Source of the DNA: Clostridiales bacterium VE202-01
GTDB taxonomy: Bacteria > Bacillota_I > Bacilli_A > Erysipelotrichales > Coprobacillaceae
Direction of reading: 5' to 3'
DNA length: 64,000 nt
NCBI GenBank assembly: GCA_000508865.1
Contig: BAHP02000062.1
Coordinates: 1 to 64,000, forward strand
The position numbers and the translations under genes were made by a program. Of this stretch, positions 26,887 to 35,886 are shown one piece after another (positions within the stretch are counted from its first letter, which is position 1; every line of letters starts with the position of its first letter). The notes under the pieces were generated by a model. It searched no databases, was not told the origin of the DNA, and saw only the letters and a program-made list of their open reading frames with translations.

Positions 26887-27234
26887 CTATAAATTAATTT
26901 GCCTTATTCCCAGACTATGGTAATTGCGAATCTGAGAATAACTATAGCTCATTAATTTAGCAATTTCTTGGTATGTCTTAAATTGCAAATATTTATAACC
27001 AATCACTGATCTTGCTTTTAAATCTGGAATCGCATTGATACTGTCTTCGATTTCTCCCATTTCGTTCATCAAACCGGTCTTTTCCGCTAGATACTGCTCA
27101 ATAGACTTATGACCGCCTGATGACGGACCATACTTAATCGCCTTGATTCCCAGCATCTGATTATCTATGAATATGATCCTATCGTATTTATCTCGATAGG
27201 ATTTCAAATACTGAACTTTTTCATTGTAATCCAT
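26887..27234 (-). CDS. ArpU/sigma-like late transcription regulator
   Basis: About 115 aa from the second of two ATG codons, six bases after AGGAGG. The N-terminal half is a coiled coil (EKVQYLKSYRDKYDRI); the C-terminal half is a sigma-70 region 4-type HTH (ARSVIGYKYLQFKTYQEIAKLMSYS). Proteins of this DUF1492/ArpU-like class sit directly upstream of the terminase in Firmicutes phages and are thought to switch on late genes. The position here is exactly that. Confidence 0.7.
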   Translation of the reverse strand: MDYNEKVQYLKSYRDKYDRIIFIDNQMLGIKAIKYGPSSGGHKSIEQYLAEKTGLMNEMGEIEDSINAIPDLKARSVIGYKYLQFKTYQEIAKLMSYSYSQIRNYHSLGIRQINL

Positions 27235-27244
27235 CATCTTCCTC

Positions 27245-27355
27245 CTATTTCTTTTTGCTTCTTTTTTTATCAAAATAAACCGCATAGCAAATCAACATTG
27301 CTAATTCGCAGAGTAGGGTTGCACCTACTCCGCACCAGAACTCACTTATGTACAT
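27245..27355 (-). CDS. 36-aa small membrane protein
   Basis: ATG at 27355 behind AAAGGAG. MYISEFWCGVGATLLCELAMLICYAV is one membrane helix, followed by a strongly basic tail (DKKRSKKK). It lies directly upstream of the ArpU-like gene. Function unknown. Confidence 0.6.
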   Translation of the reverse strand: MYISEFWCGVGATLLCELAMLICYAVYFDKKRSKKK

Positions 27356-27370
27356 TAATTTTCACTCCTT

Positions 27371-27649
27371 TCATGCATAACCGCACATTTTACCAACTAA
27401 ATATATTTCGTGTTTACAGTAGTTGTTATAACGATAAATTTTACCGCATAACGGACTTTCAACGATAATTAAGTAGTGCCCGTCTTTATTTAAACCGTCT
27501 AATAATTCCTTTAAAGAAAAATACGGTTGTTCTATAAGTAGCTCATTATTTTTAACTACATCATCTTTGGATAAATCAATTATTAAAACACTTTCCATTC
27601 CAGGTGGACTAATTAATATGTCCGCTGGATTAATTTCTAACCTTTCCAT
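27371..27649 (-). CDS. 92-aa hypothetical phage protein
   Basis: MERLEINPADILISPPGM to LVGKMCGYA. Alpha/beta composition, no membrane segment, and a Cys pair at the C-terminus (YCKHEIYLVGKMC). It belongs to the run of small early/middle genes between methyltransferase and ArpU-like gene. Family not recognised. Confidence 0.55.
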   Translation of the reverse strand: MERLEINPADILISPPGMESVLIIDLSKDDVVKNNELLIEQPYFSLKELLDGLNKDGHYLIIVESPLCGKIYRYNNYCKHEIYLVGKMCGYA

Positions 27650-27669
27650 TTTTTAATAGCTCCTTGTTT

Positions 27670-27885
27670 TCATATATGTTTTCCAATTACTTCTATTTCT
27701 TTATCGTGCTTATTTACATTCACCTTCAACGGACACCAGCGGGGAAATCTGCAACCAAGCTGATACTCGACACATTCTTTTACTAACCTGGGCCCTAAAA
27801 TATTATCTGGATGACAGCAGTAATAGCCGTTTACTTTGCTTTTGGATTTTTTATAATCTATGTGCTTACATGTATTACATTTCAC
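27670..27885 (-). CDS. 71-aa cysteine-rich (zinc-ribbon-like) phage protein
   Basis: Eight cysteines in 71 aa, including CNTCKH at the start, YYCCHPDN and ECVEYQLGCRFPRWCP. The spacing suggests one or two structural zinc sites. Probably a small nucleic-acid- or protein-binding factor; no named family. Confidence 0.6.
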   Translation of the reverse strand: MKCNTCKHIDYKKSKSKVNGYYCCHPDNILGPRLVKECVEYQLGCRFPRWCPLKVNVNKHDKEIEVIGKHI

Positions 27886-27915
27886 TGCTTTTCCTCCTGT
27901 ATTCCCTTCTGATAT

Positions 27916-28362
27916 TTATTCATACGATATCACCTCATGCTTGTAGAAACGATTTTCTTCGAATTTTTTAAATATAACTGGGTGGCTGAAAACAAATAAA
28001 GTCTTACCACTTTCGGATTCATCTAATTTAAATATTTCGAAATATTCTTTTACTATGTTATCCCACACCCACATATCCTCTTTTAAATCTTCGAATTTTA
28101 AAGGCTTATTATCATCTTTACCCCATTGTAGCAATAATTTCATGTGTTGTTTTTCTAACTCGTTATGTTTTCTAATTAATTCAAAATATTCATCTATTAA
28201 TCGTTCTATTTTACATAGAGCCCTATAATCCCCTTTATACACCGGCTTTTCACGTAAATAATATGGTTTAGCAGTAATCCCGTGTTTCATATGCCACCTT
28301 GAATAAGCACCTTTGATTAGATGCTCTAATGATTGTTCACAGTCTTCTTTAGTCAAATTCAT
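27916..28362 (-). CDS. 148-aa hypothetical phage protein
   Basis: The ATG at 28362, preceded by GGGGTGG, overlaps the stop of the upstream gene. MNLTKEDCEQSLEHLIKGAYS followed by a long helix (ALCKIERLIDEYFELIRKHNELEKQH) and a beta-rich C-terminal half (MWVWDNIVKEYFEIF). Predicted soluble. Family not recognised. Confidence 0.55.
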   Translation of the reverse strand: MNLTKEDCEQSLEHLIKGAYSRWHMKHGITAKPYYLREKPVYKGDYRALCKIERLIDEYFELIRKHNELEKQHMKLLLQWGKDDNKPLKFEDLKEDMWVWDNIVKEYFEIFKLDESESGKTLFVFSHPVIFKKFEENRFYKHEVISYE

Positions 28363-28604
28363 TTTATCCACCCCAATTCTTCGCATTGCTTATTGATTGC
28401 TTTTAATGTATCCATATATATTATCGTATTGCCTTGTGGATGATTGTCATTATATTCTTCATATTCTTCTATAATAATTCGTTTTCCCACCTCGACAAAA
28501 GTAAGCATTGTGATATACCCACCATCATCTTTTTTATAAGATAAGCATGGTTGATTTTTAATTAATTCAAATCCTAATTCCTCAAACATTTCTTCAGCGT
28601 TCAT
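28359..28604 (-). CDS. 81-aa hypothetical phage protein
   Basis: MNAEEMFEELGFELIKNQP then a beta-hairpin region (LSYKKDDGGYITMLTF, KRIIIEEYEEY) and a C-terminal helix (LKAINKQCEELGWIK). This architecture, MNAEEMFEELGF plus a terminal CxELGW helix, recurs in small phage proteins of unknown role. ATG at 28604 is preferred over the upstream GTG. Confidence 0.6.
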   Translation of the reverse strand: MNAEEMFEELGFELIKNQPCLSYKKDDGGYITMLTFVEVGKRIIIEEYEEYNDNHPQGNTIIYMDTLKAINKQCEELGWIK

Positions 28605-28642
28605 CTTCACCACCCCATATCTCTGTTCTATACATATAAATC

Positions 28643-28846
28643 TTAACTTTTCTTAACGTGTTTACCTCCAAGATATCTATCTTCATTATCTGCAATATGC
28701 AGATACTTTTCTAAACTTAGCCCAGAAGCTTTCCAGCGAAAGTAACCGTATTTAGTCTGTCGGCAATTGGCTTGCCTATAAACACAAGTTTTAATGCTCT
28801 GGGCTTTTTTATATTTTTTTAAATCTTCTTGGGTTATTTGCATCAT
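28643..28846 (-). CDS. 67-aa basic hypothetical phage protein
   Basis: MMQITQEDLKKYKKAQS with a basic middle (CVYRQANCRQTKYGYFRWKASGL) and KYLHIADNEDRYLGG near the end. Its ATGATG start overlaps the upstream stop. Predicted soluble and possibly nucleic-acid binding from composition; no family assigned. Confidence 0.55.
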   Translation of the reverse strand: MMQITQEDLKKYKKAQSIKTCVYRQANCRQTKYGYFRWKASGLSLEKYLHIADNEDRYLGGKHVKKS

Positions 28847-29259
28847 TTATCTTTTGCAACTACGCAGCATGCCAAAATTTCATCAATTTCCCACAACTCA
28901 CCTTTTTTGATAAATTTAAAGGTACCATAGCAGGAACAATCTGGCTTTTCTGCCGTCGGCCAATAGATACCCTGTTCAAATTTGGGATTCAATTTATAGA
29001 AGAAAACGAAATCGTTTTTATCTTCTTTTGCTAAATAGCGATACCCCTTAGAATACACCAATTTTAGGGTTTCGTGTTCATACAGCGTAAGCGGTATCTT
29101 ATCCACATATTCGTCTAATAAACTTAGTAACACTTCATTAATGTTCTCACATTTTGAGTTAAATATTTTTTCATTTATTTTGCAAAAGAGTACTGGGTAA
29201 TCTGTCTCTTTTTGTATTAGGTTTATTAATTCATCTTTATATTTTTCAATTACTAACAT
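28843..29259 (-). CDS. 138-aa hypothetical phage protein
   Basis: MLVIEKYKDELINLIQKETDYP to ILACCVVAKDK. The N-terminal 60 residues are helical and the remainder beta-rich with DCSCYGTFKFIKKGELWEID. Several Cys near the end. No recognised domain. Confidence 0.5.
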   Translation of the reverse strand: MLVIEKYKDELINLIQKETDYPVLFCKINEKIFNSKCENINEVLLSLLDEYVDKIPLTLYEHETLKLVYSKGYRYLAKEDKNDFVFFYKLNPKFEQGIYWPTAEKPDCSCYGTFKFIKKGELWEIDEILACCVVAKDK

Positions 29260-29288
29260 TTTTTATCCTCACATTTCTTTCAAATTGT

Positions 29289-30274
29289 CTACAATACTAT
29301 TTCATCAAATATGCCACATCTTATTAGAACTTTAAATATTTCTTCTAGCACCGGTACGCAAATACTATTGCCAGCTAAATATGATATTTGTTTATCTGTT
29401 ATACCATTATTTTTTATTCTAAAATAGTCATTGTCCTCAAACCCCATTAACCTAAAATGCTCCTTTGCAGTTAATAATCTTAATTGATTATTATAATAAA
29501 TTGCTTGTCTTGGTTGAGTTGTTAATGTCTTAGCTACTTTGTTTCCAACTCTACCTCTACGTGTTTTAGAGTTAGGAAACTCAACATTGATAGTATCAAA
29601 TTCGTTTACGACTTTATATCCTAACTTTGTAGCTTCCCTAACGCAAAGGTGATCATCTTTTTTAAAGAATATACTTAATTCATTGTCTGTAAGTCTGTAA
29701 TCATCAAATTCTACATCATAATCTAAATAATATCGTATATCTTTACTTAATGGTTTTGGCTCAGGAAACTTAAATTCATTGTCCTCTAATAAACTAACAA
29801 CATATAATCTATCTCTTGCTTGTGGAATGTTATAATCACTGGCTTTAAGGATTGCTAGATGGTTTGTGTATCCAAGCTAGATGTTTCATTTAAATAATGT
29901 TCTAAATGGTGTTTATGGCGTTTTGACGCAAGATTAGGAACATTTTCCCATAACAAAACTTTAGGAAGCCTGTTAAGCTCTTTTTCAATTATCTCTAATG
30001 TTCTTTCAAAAAGTATAGACCGCCCCGTTTTTATGTTGTTAAGACCGTTTTTAGAAAAATCTTGACAAGGTGAACCATGCACTAGAATATCGACATCTAA
30101 ATTCCAAGTTTTTATATCTTGTGGCTTGTGATTATTGTTAAAAATACTATCGTACGCTTGTACCGCACATGGCAATATTTCTACATAATCTATACTTTTT
30201 ATATCTATACCTAGATTTTCTAACGCTTTTCTAGGGGCTCCTATTCCTCCAAAAAGTTCTAACAGTTTAATCAA
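29289..30274 (-). pseudogene. C5 cytosine DNA methyltransferase, frameshifted at a G2/G3 site
   Basis: Residues 1-139 carry motif I ([13 protein letters not shown]), motif IV with catalytic Cys70 (GSPCQDFS) and motif VI (ENV, 110-112). After [10 protein letters not shown] the frame stops at 29855. Adding one base at 29872-29873 continues into [17 protein letters not shown], then motif VIII (IPQARDRLYVV), the target-recognition region and motifs IX-X (QLRLLTAKEHFRLMGF, LAGNSICVPVL), ending at 29289 for about 328 aa. No restriction enzyme is adjacent, so it would be an orphan phage modification enzyme giving 5-methylcytosine, perhaps as protection from host restriction. The indel may be a consensus error. 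Confidence 0.85.
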
Positions 30275-30525
30275 ACCAAATGCGCCCCTAAATCTAAACG
30301 TTTCTTAGTTCCTAATGTTACATACCCATGTTTGCAGTAATCTTCAATTACGCAAGTTATCTCTACATGGATAAATCGCCCTGTATAATCTTTTTTATAT
30401 TCTTCTAGGCATAAAATGTCCCCCACTTGAAAATCACGATCGTTTTCTCTAATTTCAAAATTTTTCATACCTTGAAGTTGTAAATCAAAGTATCTTGGTT
30501 TGGTTTTTAAATTAATAATTTTCAT
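30271..30525 (-). CDS. DUF3850 (ASCH/PUA-like) protein
   Basis: An 84-aa protein with the DUF3850 pattern: [45 protein letters not shown]-like folds bind RNA or modified bases. It overlaps the methyltransferase start by 4 bp, so a functional link to DNA modification is possible but only inferred. Confidence 0.75.
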   Translation of the reverse strand: MKIINLKTKPRYFDLQLQGMKNFEIRENDRDFQVGDILCLEEYKKDYTGRFIHVEITCVIEDYCKHGYVTLGTKKRLDLGAHLV

Positions 30526-30537
30526 GTATATGCTCCT

Positions 30538-31236
30538 TTATTCAAATTGCTTTAAAAATTTTACATCTTCATCACTCAGATTTACATCTAATTTATATAA
30601 ATTTTCGGTCTGCCCTTGATAATCTGTTTTTAAATTGTTATAAAGTGCCATCTTAAAATAAGAAAACCGATTATTTATTGTTTTATTTTCCATCTGTTTT
30701 AATACATATTCACTTTTTATAGCTACATCAACTGCATCGTACATTTCTAAACAGTCTGTAATAACATCATCGAATATTGTAATTTCTTTATCGCTTATTA
30801 AACTGTTATTAAACAATCTTTCTGTTATGTAATGCACATTACTGTTGGCTATATCTTCTACTGTTTCTTGGTTAAATGGTATGGTTTTTATTGGTTGGGT
30901 AGTTGGTTTGATATCTTTATAAACATTTTTAAACCCATACCCAACAACAGTTATTACTGTGTATTTGTTGGTTGTTTCGATGGTTATATCTCCACTTTTT
31001 TCTAGGTTAGCTATTGCAGTTCTAATTGGTTGCCTTGTTAATGTTAATGCTTTCATCAATTTTGCTACCGTTGTGACGAAACTACCACGTTTAACTGTAA
31101 TACCTTTCCATTCTCTATCTTCCCAATTAGCAACTAATTGGCAATGTATGTATAGAGCTAAACTTGGTGCATGGCTATACCACTTTCTTTGCATTATGTT
31201 TCTGTCTATATTAACCCAGCCATTGCTTTTATCCAT
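30538..31236 (-). CDS. phage replication initiator (DnaD-like, wHTH)
   Basis: A 232-aa protein. The N-terminal winged helix (SNGWVNIDRNIMQRKWY ... RGSFVTTVAKLMKALTLTRQPIRTAIANLEKSG) is typical of Firmicutes phage replisome organisers, and the helical C-terminal part fits a DnaD-like role. No separate helicase or loader gene is seen, so the phage probably recruits host DnaB/DnaC. The origin would be expected within or near this gene but no iteron array is obvious. Confidence 0.75.
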   Translation of the reverse strand: MDKSNGWVNIDRNIMQRKWYSHAPSLALYIHCQLVANWEDREWKGITVKRGSFVTTVAKLMKALTLTRQPIRTAIANLEKSGDITIETTNKYTVITVVGYGFKNVYKDIKPTTQPIKTIPFNQETVEDIANSNVHYITERLFNNSLISDKEITIFDDVITDCLEMYDAVDVAIKSEYVLKQMENKTINNRFSYFKMALYNNLKTDYQGQTENLYKLDVNLSDEDVKFLKQFE

Positions 31237-31269
31237 TGTTTACCTCCTTTAGGAAAGAAAGAGTAACAA

Positions 31270-31653
31270 CTACTCTTTCTTTAGATCAATCATAATTGGC
31301 TCTTTCGGTGGTTCTATCTCACCGTTTAAATTTATTTGCCCAGTTAATACACTTGATGGTTCTTGTAACACAAACCCTAATACCTCTCCATTTTCATCAC
31401 GTTTGATTTGATTATAAACGTGAATATCCTCGGTTTTTTTAGGACTTAACTTAGATGTTATAGTTGGTTTGATATCCATTTCTTTCTTATCGTTTTTTGG
31501 TGTAAATTTAAGTTTTAACGTTATTTCACGTGCTTTATCGTCGGTTGCTACATCAGCTAGATTAACCATCACCTTGGCTAATTCACAATCTAAATCTCTA
31601 ACTATGGAACCGTTATTTATATCTAATATACTTCTTGTGTACTTACTTTCCAT
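31270..31653 (-). CDS. phage replication-terminator-like protein
   Basis: A 127-aa protein, RSILDINNGSIVRDLDCELAKVMVNL, beta-rich middle (REITLKLKFTPKNDKKEMDIKPTI) and FVLQEPSSVLTGQ near the end. Similar proteins in Clostridium-type phages are annotated as replication terminator proteins, although that name rests on weak evidence. It is paired with the following 250-aa gene, a frequent combination. Confidence 0.6.
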   Translation of the reverse strand: MESKYTRSILDINNGSIVRDLDCELAKVMVNLADVATDDKAREITLKLKFTPKNDKKEMDIKPTITSKLSPKKTEDIHVYNQIKRDENGEVLGFVLQEPSSVLTGQINLNGEIEPPKEPIMIDLKKE

Positions 31654-31664
31654 TTTTCTGCTCC

Positions 31665-32417
31665 TTATAATGCTAATACAACTTGTCTTCTAATTTCTTC
31701 TGGTAGTTCAGCCTCTAAAAACTGCTTGATTAATCTTTGTACTTCTTTTTCAAAATATCCTTTATCTGCAACGAACAAAGCGCATCTTCCACTATCGTCT
31801 ACACGCAAATTAAACTTACGTTCCACTTGGATTAATTCGGGATATGTTGCTACAGGAATTAATTTAACAATTGGATTGATAGTAACCTGTCCCGCTCCGC
31901 CTGTGAAAGCATCGCTTTCTACAATGATTTTTTTACCAATTCCATTATCTTGCTGATGGACTGTCTTAGAATTGTATAAATTACTAATTGTATTAATTAA
32001 TGCATTTGAATTTTCGGTAGGTACATAGCAAGTGTTAATGTTGATGATCATGCTTTCGGGACTTACAAATTGATTCAAAATTAAATCTGGCACAATCGGG
32101 TTACATCTAATTAATTTTTGCCGAGTATAAGTATCATCTACACTTGTCCTTACAGTGATTTCATTTCCTGTTGCTTCGATGATAAGTGGTAATTGGATAT
32201 TTAATTTATCGGCTTCTACGTTGATATAAGATTTAATCATTTCTACTAATCCGTTTAATGAGTGAGTTTTAATATAATCAATATCGGGTGTAGTCACTCT
32301 ATTCAAGCGAGAGCCGAACTTTGTATAAAGCATCTTTTTAATTTCAATTTGTTCTAATTTATTTTCTTCTTTTGCGTTTACTAATTCTTCAATCTTTTCA
32401 ATAGCTTTTCTGATCAT
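31665..32417 (-). CDS. 250-aa conserved phage protein of unknown function
   Basis: A helical start (AIEKIEELVNAKEENKLEQIE), then a beta-rich region with FTGGAGQVTINPIVKLIPVA and a C-terminal helix (FEKEVQRLIKQFLEAELPEEIRRQVV). It regularly travels with the replication-terminator-like gene. It was probably acquired with the replication/recombination block. No catalytic motif recognised. Confidence 0.6.
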   Translation of the reverse strand: MIRKAIEKIEELVNAKEENKLEQIEIKKMLYTKFGSRLNRVTTPDIDYIKTHSLNGLVEMIKSYINVEADKLNIQLPLIIEATGNEITVRTSVDDTYTRQKLIRCNPIVPDLILNQFVSPESMIININTCYVPTENSNALINTISNLYNSKTVHQQDNGIGKKIIVESDAFTGGAGQVTINPIVKLIPVATYPELIQVERKFNLRVDDSGRCALFVADKGYFEKEVQRLIKQFLEAELPEEIRRQVVLAL

Positions 32418-32432
32418 TTTGATTTCCTCTTT

Positions 32433-32708
32433 CTATAAATAATTTTTATGATATCTCCTAAACCACTCGTTAAGAGTGTGAGACTCTAAATATTTGGCTT
32501 GTGCGACCTGTTTTAGTCTAATCCTAGTTTTTATACTCCTGTGTGCTGAATGAGGCGCTACACGATGGCAATTAACGCATAGCCACACCTTTAGCCCATC
32601 CTGTTCACATTTTTTTCTATCACCCCCGTTCAAACAGTGATGTTCTTCTAAATTTAAATTTGTACCGCATAGATAACACTCTTTATTATCTTGTATTACT
32701 GTTTTCAA
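32433..32708 (-). CDS. small HNH / zinc-finger protein
   Basis: A 91-aa protein with CYLCG and LCVNCHR, two Cys pairs for zinc, and EEHHCLNGGDR between them, which is the HNH pattern. The C-terminal half is basic helix. It overlaps the RusA gene end by 23 bp. It may be a nicking endonuclease or a NinG-like recombination factor; the motif is complete enough for catalysis but not proof. Confidence 0.65.
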   Translation of the reverse strand: MKTVIQDNKECYLCGTNLNLEEHHCLNGGDRKKCEQDGLKVWLCVNCHRVAPHSAHRSIKTRIRLKQVAQAKYLESHTLNEWFRRYHKNYL

Positions 32709-33063
32709 TAATTTCTACCTCAATCCTTGGATACTCTTTATCAACTCTTACATCGTGCTCCAATTTATTTATGTACTTTTGGCTATCATCGATTAATATA
32801 TTTTGCTTAACTAATGCATCTTGAATAAACTTTGTCGCAAATGTTATATTATCTACATCACGACGCTTATCTTTTTCATACCACGTTATTTTTAATCGGA
32901 TAGGATAATTTTTTATTTTCTTTAACTTATACAAATTAATTGCTTGGGCTACTGCAGCTTCGTTTTTAGCTTTCATTTTGCTACCTTTATAGCGATTTGA
33001 ACGGTTAGCTTTTGTATATTCGTTTAGCCCATCTAATCGACCACATATAACAAATTCAGCCAT
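32686..33063 (-). CDS. rusA: RusA-type Holliday junction resolvase
   Basis: About 125 aa from ATG at 33063 (GGAGAG upstream). The RusA signature KRRDVDNITFATKFIQDAL carries the metal-binding acidic residues (D-x-D-N), followed by IDDSQKYINKLEHDV. It resolves recombination junctions before packaging. It overlaps the upstream gene by 8 bp and lies in the recombination block with SSB, exonuclease and ERF. Confidence 0.9.
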   Translation of the reverse strand: MAEFVICGRLDGLNEYTKANRSNRYKGSKMKAKNEAAVAQAINLYKLKKIKNYPIRLKITWYEKDKRRDVDNITFATKFIQDALVKQNILIDDSQKYINKLEHDVRVDKEYPRIEVEIIENSNTR

Positions 33064-33553
33064 ATATGTCACTCTCCAAAATCGGGATATTTAACTCGTT
33101 ACACCACCTTATAGTTGTATCAAGTAATTTGTTCATTTCTTCAGTTGTGAATGTCGATGAACCATAGTAGCATTGAAAATATGCATAATCTTTGTTGGCA
33201 TCATATTTAATCAACTTCACAACTCGAAAACATTTTTTAAGATCGTTCTCAGCTATAGCCAACACTTTTAAGATCTCATATTTTGCTTTAGTTTCATTTA
33301 ATAATTTTATGTAAACGTCCATGTCATCTTCATCCATTTTTAAGGCTAGTTCATGTATAAGCGACCACAAATACGCATTTTGATTTAAAGACCTCTTAGA
33401 CCTAGGCTTTTTTATTTCGAGCGAATACAACTCTTTTTCCAATTCTTCTGTATTAGCTTTAGAGTTGTAGTCACTTACTGCAAAAGTTATTTCTAAATCT
33501 CCCGTATCAGGGTTGATTACCCGATGCAGATATTTACTTAAAACCTTAATCAA
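33056..33553 (-). CDS. NinB-like recombination protein
   Basis: A 165-aa protein. The segment [21 protein letters not shown] resembles NinB/Orf-type recombination mediators of phages, and the tail [16 protein letters not shown] is compatible. Located between SSB and RusA with overlaps on both sides. Similarity is by pattern only. Confidence 0.6.
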   Translation of the reverse strand: MIKVLSKYLHRVINPDTGDLEITFAVSDYNSKANTEELEKELYSLEIKKPRSKRSLNQNAYLWSLIHELALKMDEDDMDVYIKLLNETKAKYEILKVLAIAENDLKKCFRVVKLIKYDANKDYAYFQCYYGSSTFTTEEMNKLLDTTIRWCNELNIPILESDIYG

Positions 33554-33993
33554 AACTGAATATCCTCCTCCATGATGTCGTAAGTGTTAAAATCATTAAA
33601 TTCATTTTGGTTTTGTTTTAAATCATCAAATCTTGGATCTTTAACATCATATTTACTCCGCAGCTCTTCTTTTGGTTTTGTTTCTAAAAATTGAACACTA
33701 TCACATACAACTTCTACAACATATACTCTTTGTCCTTGAGCATTATCATAGCTCCGCGTTTGGATTCTTCCTTCAACACCAACTAAACTACCTTTAGAAC
33801 AATATCTTTCTACATTCTCAGCTGGTTTACGCCAAACAACACAATTGATAAAATCAGTTTGTTGCTGACCGTCTCTAGATGTAAAGTTACGATTTACTGC
33901 TAAAGTAAATGATGTAACAGCATCACCTTGAGGTGTTCTTCTTAACTCGGGATCACGTGTTAAGCGACCTACTAAAACAACATTGTTTATCAT
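33550..33993 (-). CDS. ssb: single-stranded DNA-binding protein
   Basis: A 147-aa SSB: OB-fold start [21 protein letters not shown], then [19 protein letters not shown] and [15 protein letters not shown]. It ends in the acidic tip MEEDIQF that recruits partner proteins. Phage copy used in replication and ERF-mediated annealing. Confidence 0.95.
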   Translation of the reverse strand: MINNVVLVGRLTRDPELRRTPQGDAVTSFTLAVNRNFTSRDGQQQTDFINCVVWRKPAENVERYCSKGSLVGVEGRIQTRSYDNAQGQRVYVVEVVCDSVQFLETKPKEELRSKYDVKDPRFDDLKQNQNEFNDFNTYDIMEEDIQF

Positions 33994-33994
33994 A

Positions 33995-34879
33995 TTAGTT
34001 ACTTCCTTTTTTATTTAATTTAGCTTTATAGAAAGGACACCACTGTTTAACATTACAGTAATCATCACACTTTGTGTCCTGTCCTTCTCTAAATTCGATA
34101 TAATGCTTGCTATCAAGATTTTTACTAGCGATATATTCGTTAGCTTCAATTTGACTTAAACATACCTTTAATGCGCTTTTTCTCCCCTCTTTCATTACTG
34201 CATATTTATCATCCTTATGCCATCGTTCAACATCTGTACACGGGATTAACTTATCGTCACTTAACGCTTCCTGTAATTTAATTTCATTGAATTTATTTTT
34301 AATAAATCTTTCAATTTCTTTAAAATCATTATCGCTAAATTCAAACGAAACTTTATGTACAGGAAATTGAGGATAACTTGTATCATATTTAGCTTTGGAT
34401 TTAGAATGGTCTTTTAAAGTTGCAATTATTTCACCTTTGTTACACTCGAAACCAATCTTTTTTAACATATAAGCATACATTAATAACTGCTTGCGATAAT
34501 CCTCCCAATCGTTATAAATAACTTTCCAAACAGTAGCGGTTTTATAATCTGTTACTTTCTTTTCTTTGGCATCATATAAATCAAAAATACCACTTAGTTT
34601 ATATCCTCCATCTACATCTATAACAATTTTGTTTTCTTTTAACTGTTCTGCTTCCTCATCGGCATTTTCTAAAATAGAATGAACTGCAGTCCCAAAAATC
34701 AGCCAAATCATATCCGACACATCCCGTTCAATCTCATTATGGTAGCGTCTTTCCAAGACCGCTTCACACGACCCCTTTAAAAGTTGAGTCACTGAATACT
34801 GCTTATCCTTGTATTGGTACTCATGCTCTACCGCACTTACAAAAGGTGCGGGTAAATTGTTTACATTAGTTATTTTCAT
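33995..34879 (-). CDS. PD-(D/E)XK (RecB/Cas4-like) exonuclease
   Basis: A 294-aa nuclease. [31 protein letters not shown] (the D-(x)n-D/E-x-K core) and a C-terminal cysteine cluster ([11 protein letters not shown]) that may hold an iron-sulfur cluster, as in Cas4/AddB-like proteins. It probably provides the 5'-3' resection for the ERF annealing protein encoded immediately upstream, overlapping by 14 bp. Confidence 0.8.
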   Translation of the reverse strand: MKITNVNNLPAPFVSAVEHEYQYKDKQYSVTQLLKGSCEAVLERRYHNEIERDVSDMIWLIFGTAVHSILENADEEAEQLKENKIVIDVDGGYKLSGIFDLYDAKEKKVTDYKTATVWKVIYNDWEDYRKQLLMYAYMLKKIGFECNKGEIIATLKDHSKSKAKYDTSYPQFPVHKVSFEFSDNDFKEIERFIKNKFNEIKLQEALSDDKLIPCTDVERWHKDDKYAVMKEGRKSALKVCLSQIEANEYIASKNLDSKHYIEFREGQDTKCDDYCNVKQWCPFYKAKLNKKGSN

Positions 34880-35552
34880 CTTCTCTCTCCTTATTTGATT
34901 TGAATTTTTTAATTATACATGCATATACAACATTTAGTTTGTAAATATCTTCCAATGGTGCTTTTATAATATCTTGTGTTGCTAAATCGGCATGTTTTAA
35001 AATCAGATCATTTAACTTTCCTCTAAAATCAATCCCTAAACTGTCCATTTCAGACACCAAGTTAGAATATTCTTTCATTATGGCACCTTCATCCAATTCT
35101 TTTTTTTGTGGTTTTTCATTCTTAGTATTTGTTTGTTTATGCAATTCATTTGTATCAGCATCTTTAGTATCGTCGATATTAAACAGACCGTTTAAAGCAT
35201 ATTTACGAGCATACGATGATGCAGCGCCTGTTATTTGACTATCATCCATACCCTTTTTAGAAATAGGTTCTCTAGCATAAGCGCAAGTTTCTATTTTACT
35301 ATCGCTATCCCAATCAAAGATTATGCATATTGCTTTTAGGTAATTTCTATCGGCTACGCGCTCAATTTCATCATGTACAACTAATGTTGTACGATATTTT
35401 AAACAAATTGGCTTAACTGCTTCTAGAATATCTTCACAACTGCGGTATTTGTAACCACCAAATTTATTAAACTGCCCTTTAGGAGCTTTTAACTCATTTT
35501 GTATATGTGCTAATTTTTCATATACACACATTTTTTTCTCTACTGTTTCCAT
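34866..35552 (-). CDS. erf: ERF-family single-strand annealing protein
   Basis: A 228-aa protein with the ERF core: KLAHIQNELKAPKGQFNKFGGYKYRSCEDI, then the SQITGAASSYARKYALNGLFNIDD signature. The C-terminal region is variable helix. It anneals complementary strands and, with the adjacent exonuclease and SSB, makes a recombination module independent of RecA. Confidence 0.9.
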   Translation of the reverse strand: METVEKKMCVYEKLAHIQNELKAPKGQFNKFGGYKYRSCEDILEAVKPICLKYRTTLVVHDEIERVADRNYLKAICIIFDWDSDSKIETCAYAREPISKKGMDDSQITGAASSYARKYALNGLFNIDDTKDADTNELHKQTNTKNEKPQKKELDEGAIMKEYSNLVSEMDSLGIDFRGKLNDLILKHADLATQDIIKAPLEDIYKLNVVYACIIKKFKSNKEREDENN

Positions 35553-35554
35553 TT

Positions 35555-35884
35555 CTACCCCTTCAATTCTTCTACGATACTTTGGTAATCATCTATTCCA
35601 TCTTTTAAAACATTCAACAGTCCCATAAAATTACTTGAATCATTATTTCCATATCCCTCATTAAAGGCTTCTTGGGCTACTTCTTGCATACAAGCTGTTA
35701 TATCTTCATATGCTTCCATGTATTGTTCCAACTCTGCATACATAGATTTAAAATTTTCCAAAGTCGCTATTGCTTTTTCTAATTCTTTAGCTTTAACTAA
35801 ATCACTTCTACTAAACGCCTTTCTTAGCGAGTATGTATCCGCATTTTGTAGACGTATATTATCGCTTAGTTGTTCTAATTCCAT
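35555..35884 (-). CDS. 109-aa coiled-coil phage protein
   Basis: Acidic, mostly helical: DLVKAKELEKAIATLENFKSM and MQEVAQEAFNEGYGNNDSS. Immediately upstream of ERF, so probably part of the same operon. No family assigned. Confidence 0.5.
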   Translation of the reverse strand: MELEQLSDNIRLQNADTYSLRKAFSRSDLVKAKELEKAIATLENFKSMYAELEQYMEAYEDITACMQEVAQEAFNEGYGNNDSSNFMGLLNVLKDGIDDYQSIVEELKG

Positions 35885-35886
35885 CT

